Assembly: GCA_037043455.1 (NCBI GenBank)
Contig: JAWPHD010010968.1
Location: forward strand, 24,073-88,072
Direction: 5' to 3'
Length of the DNA stretch: 64,000 nucleotides
Source of the DNA: Cyrtodaria siliqua
Lineage: Eukaryota > Mollusca > Bivalvia > Adapedonta > Hiatellidae
Part shown: in pieces, positions 60,216 through 64,000 of the stretch
How positions within the stretch are numbered: position 1 is the first letter of the stretch
Layout: each line of letters begins with the position of its first letter
Translations under genes and position numbers: made by a program
Notes under the pieces: generated by a model
Told to the model about the DNA's origin: nothing
Seen by the model: only the letters and a program-made list of their open reading frames with translations
Databases searched by the model: none

Positions 60216-60849
60216 GGGCTGTTCCAGGAAAAAATGCCTGGGGGTGTCGGAATGAAAACGAATTAAAAATCTGTGGGTGTGGGGTGTCAGAAGAATTCTA
60301 ATTATGTGGGTTGGGGGTTTCAGAAGAATTCGAATTCTGTGGGTGGGGGGGTGAAATGTAAATCGTATTGAGTTGTTGGAGGGTGTACATACATGTGATA
60401 TCTCACGGCGTGAGATGAAATCTCACGGAATTCTAACCCTCCTCCCGGCCCCACGGAATTGTGTGAAAAACTCCCGTAAAATTGCTAAAATCGTTTTTTG
60501 TATGTTAGCAGATGTTGCTTCTAAAAATAGAATGAATTCAAGAACGACAACTCCTACGAAATTTCGTACTTCGTACTCAATTAAATTCGTACTATTTTAC
60601 ATTGTACTCCTATCGGTTATTTTCCAGAGGGGAAGTTATTAGGCAGCCAACCGTGCAGCCGTCTTTTGCACGGCCGTTTTTGAAAAATCGCGGCCAATAT
60701 ATGGTGGTGTGGGTGGGGTAAAAAAAAAAAAAAAGTACGAAAATATAACAACAAACTTTAAAAGGACACTGTCTGTAACTATTAAAGCACATTATTTAGC
60801 ATAACCAAATAACAGAGAAATGTTTATCAATTGTTATTAAATAAAACCG

Positions 60850-61940
60850 GATTGTTTTCTTTATGAATATGGACCCAGGTCTACAGGATTGTTTTCTTTA
60901 TGGATATGTACCCAGGCCTACAGGATTGTTTTCTTTATGAATATGGACCCAGGCCTACAGGATTGTTTTCTTTATGAATATGGACCCAGGCCTACAGGAT
61001 TGTTTTCTTTATGAATATGGACCCAGGCCTACAGGATTGTTTTCTTTACGAATATGGACCCAGGCCTACAGGATTGTTTTCTTTATGGATATGGACTCAG
61101 ACCTACAGGATTGTTTTCTTTATGAATATGGACCAGGCCTACAGGATTGTTTTCTTTATGAATATGGACCCAGACCTACAGGATTGTTTTCTTTATGAAT
61201 ATGGACCCAGGCCTACAGGATTGTTTTCTTTACGAATATGGACCCAGGCCTACAGGATTGTTTTCTTTATGGATATGGACTCAGACCTACAAGATTGTTT
61301 TCTTTATGAATATGGACCCGTGTCTACAGGATTGTTTTCTTTATGAATATGGACCCAGGCCTACAGGGTTGTTTTCTTTATGAATATGGACCCAGGCCTA
61401 CACGATTGTTTTCTTTATGGATATGGACCCAGGCCTACAAGATTGTTTTCTTTATGAATATGGACCCAGGCCTACAGGATTGTTTTCTTTATGTATATCC
61501 AGGCCTACAGGATTGTTTTCTTTATGAATATGGACCCAGGCCTACAGGATTGTTTTCTTTATGAATATGGACCCAGGCCTACAGGATTGTTTTCTTTATG
61601 AATATGTACCCAGGCCTACAGGATTGTTTTCTTTATGGATATGGACCCAGGCCTACAAGATTGTTTTCTTTATGAATATGGACCTAGGCCTACAATATTG
61701 TTTTCTTTATGAATATGGACAGGATTGTTTTCTTTATGGATATGGACCCAGGCCTACAGGATTGTTTTCTTTATGAATATGGACCCGTGTCTACAGGATT
61801 GTTTTCTTTATGAATATGGACCCGTGTCTACAGGATTGTTTTCTTTATGAATATGGACCCAGGCCTACAGGATTGTTTTCTTTATGAATATGGACCCAGG
61901 CCTACAAGATTGTTTTCTTTATGAATATAGACCCAATCCT
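60850..61940 (+). repeat. 37-bp minisatellite, ~29 copies
   Basis: Unit GAATATGGACCCAGGCCTAC followed by AGGATTGTTTTCTTTAT, repeated head to tail with point variants and a few shortened units (for example near 61490 and 61720). Since 37 is not a multiple of three, all plus-strand frames stay largely open (MNMDPGLQDCFLYEYGPRPT...). These are not genes. The array lies wholly inside the 1,988-bp transposon. Confidence 0.95.
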
Positions 61941-62098
61941 CAGGTCCATATTCAATGTTACCGCTAGGAAAAGGCTTATCTGGAGCACTGATTATAAGAG
62001 TGATTTGAAGGTCATTTTATCAAATTTACTAAATTTGTATAAAGTTCTAATTCTGTGGGTGGGGGGTTCTTGGCGAATTCAAATTCATTCTGTGGTTG

Positions 62099-62121
62099 GG
62101 GGGGGGGGGGGGGGGGGGGGG
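62099..62121 (+). repeat. Poly-G run
   Basis: More than twenty consecutive G residues near the right end of the 1,988-bp transposon, beside GTGGGTGGGGGG motifs. Length may be unreliable in sequencing. Confidence 0.9.
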
Positions 62122-62203
62122 AAATGATTCGAATTCTGTGGGTGTTTTTGTTTTTTTTGACTGTCGTTCTTGCCCCCCCAGGCCTTTTTTCCTGGAACAG
62201 CCC

Positions 62204-63386
62204 TAACATTTCTACTGTATTGCAGACACTGAATATATGTTCTATTATTTTGTCATCCCCCGCACGCATCGTGATGTATAGAGCTGCCAGGTACTCCTGA
62301 TAAGATTTATGCAAAAATGACAACTTTGTCTTTTGAATACTTAAGTCTGGAACAATGTCTTTAGATAAAATTCCGACTTTAAGACAAGTTTGTATGTCAT
62401 TTTCATCCACACCGTGAGACTCAGCAACAGATTGCTCAAAGACGAGGAATGTTTCTCTGTTTTTACTAATTAATGTTTCAAATGCCAATTTTGCAAGAGA
62501 ATATAATAGAGGCACACATTCTTTGCATTTTGACTTGCCACTGAAACAATCTGGAAGCTGGAGATCTGATATTCTGTGTACATTTTCAAACAATTTTTTA
62601 TCTCGCATCCACTAAACCATATCAAGATCAACTGTTTCAACATTACAGGAATTGCTTTAAAGTGAGACAATCTGTTGCTTTTGAGTTCTTTCTTAAAATC
62701 AGAAGCAATCTTTGAGGATTCATCCCTCGCATTTAATATATTTAAAACATTTTCAATAAACTCAAATGCAGCTTCATCATCAATGCCGGTTAATTTTATC
62801 TGCTGGTCCATCTCCAATGTATCCAATCGAAGGACTTCAAGCTTCCATGGACGTGATGTTGTCAATATCGTGTACTTGTACATTAAGTTCCTAACTGGAA
62901 GACCCGGAGTTACTCCATAAGACTCCTCGTATTTTGATGGGTGATCCATTCATCGAGGCCGTCCAAAATAATGAGACAGCGTTCCGATTCTTCTGTCAGT
63001 ATACGGGTGAAACTTTCTGCTGATCTGGATTCAGCCGCAGAGTTTTTTTGATCACCTGATCACCTGACAAAACAGCGTCATCCTGTGAATTACCTGAATA
63101 GGTCGAACACCACAATGAGATTATCTTTTTGCAAAATGATGTTTTGCCAGTTCCAGCATCACCCCCGACATAGATATTTGAATATCTGTGTGCACCTTTG
63201 ACAAAAATTTCCTCGATCTTTATATTTTCCTGTTCTTTTGGTGTTTTTTTCTTCCAGGGTCAATTATCTGCATACTTGGTTCAACATACATTTCCTCAAT
63301 GTTAGTCTGAACAATGGGTTTAGCTGTTGTTAGAGGTATTGTGAGGGACGATGCCCTGTACCATTGGATGAGGCCAGCTTGCAAAT
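62204..63386 (-). pseudogene. NLR NACHT domain segment
   Basis: Starts after acceptor TTTTCAG (minus strand) with LQAGLIQWYRASSLTIPL, a linker, NIYVGGDAGTGKTSFCKKII (P-loop), EESERCLIILDGLDEW (Walker B), TILTTSRPWKLEVLRLD, ALEF-like helices and FLHKSYQEYLAALYITMRAG. Three frame changes are needed to read it through (near 63245, 62945 and 62620), one of them in a homopolymer. It ends at the TAA target copy of the 1,988-bp insertion. Confidence 0.85.
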
Positions 63387-64000
63387 CTGAAAATGAAAAA
63401 CAACTAATTAAGTTGCTTTATTGCTATTTCATACAAATTTCATCCAACTCGTACCTACACACAAATGAAATGTAGAGAAAGCATTTTAAAAAAGCTTTAA
63501 GAAATAATGAATACGTTTTTTGAGTAATAAATTATTAAAACCTTAGGCCAAATAAAATAATAAGTGTGTTTCCGGTTACCCGACCTACCCTAGAAATTCC
63601 CGCCGACCCTATGTTTTTATTGCATTCCAAAAAAAAAATTAAAAAATTCAAGCCGACCCCCGTCCGTAATGGATTCCGGAATATACTGTCTCCCTGTCAG
63701 GCAGGCGCTTGATTGAGTTGATAGATAAATCAGGGTTCTCAATAGACGCGTACAGACGCGTTTGACGCATGGAAATTCAATTTGACCCAATTCTGACGCA
63801 GCTAATTTACCACCTGTGCGTTTTTATGATGCGCGTGTATTTGCTTCCAAGCATCAATCCAATACACATGTACCTATTTTCGATAGCCCAAACATCACAA
63901 TAATGAGCACGCGCTGCATAACAGTGATTGACACCTTGACTGACGACCTTGATCGCCTCTCGACCAATCAAATTCGCTGCTGTCACAGCTTGTGGCACAG
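63387..64000. other. Intron/intergenic sequence upstream of the NACHT exon
   Basis: No gene supported. TTCCGGTTACCCGACCTACC and AAGCCGACCCCCGTCCG around 63570-63665, separated by poly-A, resemble a short dispersed bivalve repeat (recalled). The 63-codon minus frame at 63807-63998 has no recognisable domain. Confidence 0.5.

Larger units (their letters stand above)
60216..62203. mobile_element. 1,988-bp TIR transposon, non-autonomous, TAA target duplication
   Basis: Ends GGGCTGTTCCAGGAAAAAA plus TGCCTGGGGG, and an inverted partner differing by one base over 29. The flanks are TAA at 60213-60215 and 62204-62206. Omitting the element plus one TAA restores the receptor frame (VEML/LEMSKVV). A 3-bp TAA duplication fits the PIF/Harbinger TWA target. 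Inside are GTGGGTGGGGG-type sequences at both ends, a CTCACGGCGTGAG palindrome and a 1.1-kb minisatellite. No transposase. Confidence 0.85.
54722..63386 (-). pseudogene. NACHT/LRR (NLR-type) innate immune receptor, interrupted by two transposons
   Basis: A minus-strand receptor fragment beginning after an acceptor at 63387. In order: Walker A GDAGTGKT (about 63138-63168), Walker B CLIILDGLDEW (62946-62979), a sensor-like ILTTSRPWKLEV string, the NLRC4-type helical region with FLHKSYQEYLAALYITM, an acidic linker (EEDSDDSDDSDSEYSDRD) and LRR-like repeats (LQQIVHCESLEIIVLEGDCV, SILRCLHGATKLQTLECGVS, VHLRKVELESIDLSD). NACHT NTPases assemble after sensing ligand through LRRs; bivalves have expanded sets. 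The frame is cut at 62203/60216 and at 59998/55576 by transposons, and leaving them out restores the reading frame. There are also independent frameshifts near 63245 (A-run), 62945, 62620, 55400, 55340 and 55100. It cannot encode a full receptor, so it is a pseudogene. N-terminal effector exons lie beyond the window or are lost. Confidence 0.85.

Noticed and set aside
60974..61776. Plus-strand frames with repeated MNMDPGLQDCFLYEYG text
   Set aside because: By-product of a 37-bp minisatellite, open in all plus frames and inside a non-autonomous transposon.

Overview
This window looks like nuclear DNA of a lophotrochozoan, most probably a bivalve mollusc. It is AT-rich, genes are split by spliceosomal introns, repeats fill most of the sequence, and the gene and transposon families seen are ones typical of mollusc genomes. 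The species cannot be fixed from sequence alone, and no prokaryotic features are visible.

Layout. (1) 0.7-11.4 kb, + strand: the 3' part of a zona-pellucida (ZP) domain membrane protein gene. Six exons agree in phase and carry a furin-type cleavage site, one membrane helix and a short basic tail. Its introns hold a fresh 1-kb tandem duplication, members of dispersed repeat families and a ~3.7-kb inverted-repeat structure. (2) 14.4-17.0 kb, + strand: a three-exon, apparently intact tyrosine recombinase of the Crypton/DUF3504 kind, flanked by 60-bp direct repeats. (3) 17-23 kb: small inverted-repeat elements and tandem repeats, no genes. (4) 23.1-29.6 kb: a very long GCT/GAT trinucleotide-rich array. 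The same sequence type returns in the opposite orientation at 43.7-46.3 kb. (5) 29.6-43.1 kb: a satellite-like field of ~110-120-bp units sharing a short CCGG-bounded core, in both orientations, invaded by a 1.3-kb foldback element. (6) 45.0-46.7 kb: a long-inverted-repeat element whose loop is trinucleotide repeat. (7) 46.8-49.1 kb: a MULE-like transposon with terminal inverted repeats, a 9-bp target duplication and a transposase fragment carrying a SWIM zinc finger. (8) 49.2-53.4 kb: broken exons of a Mutator-like transposase-domain protein and a DEDDh exonuclease, interrupted by tRNA-derived SINEs. (9) 54.7-63.4 kb, - strand: a NACHT/LRR (NLR-type) immune receptor gene, now a pseudogene.

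The clearest result is in region 9. The NLR reading frame is cut by two DNA transposons with different ends. One is 1,988 bp (60216-62203; TIR GGGCTGTTCC..., target duplication TAA). The other is 4,423 bp (55576-59998; perfect 13-bp TIR TAGTCCAATCAAG, target duplication GAT). Leaving out each insertion plus one target copy joins the receptor codons in frame, which supports both boundaries. The larger element carries a decayed gene for a FEN1/XPG-like (PIN-fold) nuclease with a CXC cysteine motif, an architecture and target-duplication length that fit the Academ superfamily.

There is no operon-like organisation. The ZP gene is the only host gene that looks functional. The Crypton-type recombinase is the only intact mobile-element gene. 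Everything else coding is decayed. Exon limits come from open frame, AG/GT signals and phase only, with no transcript evidence.
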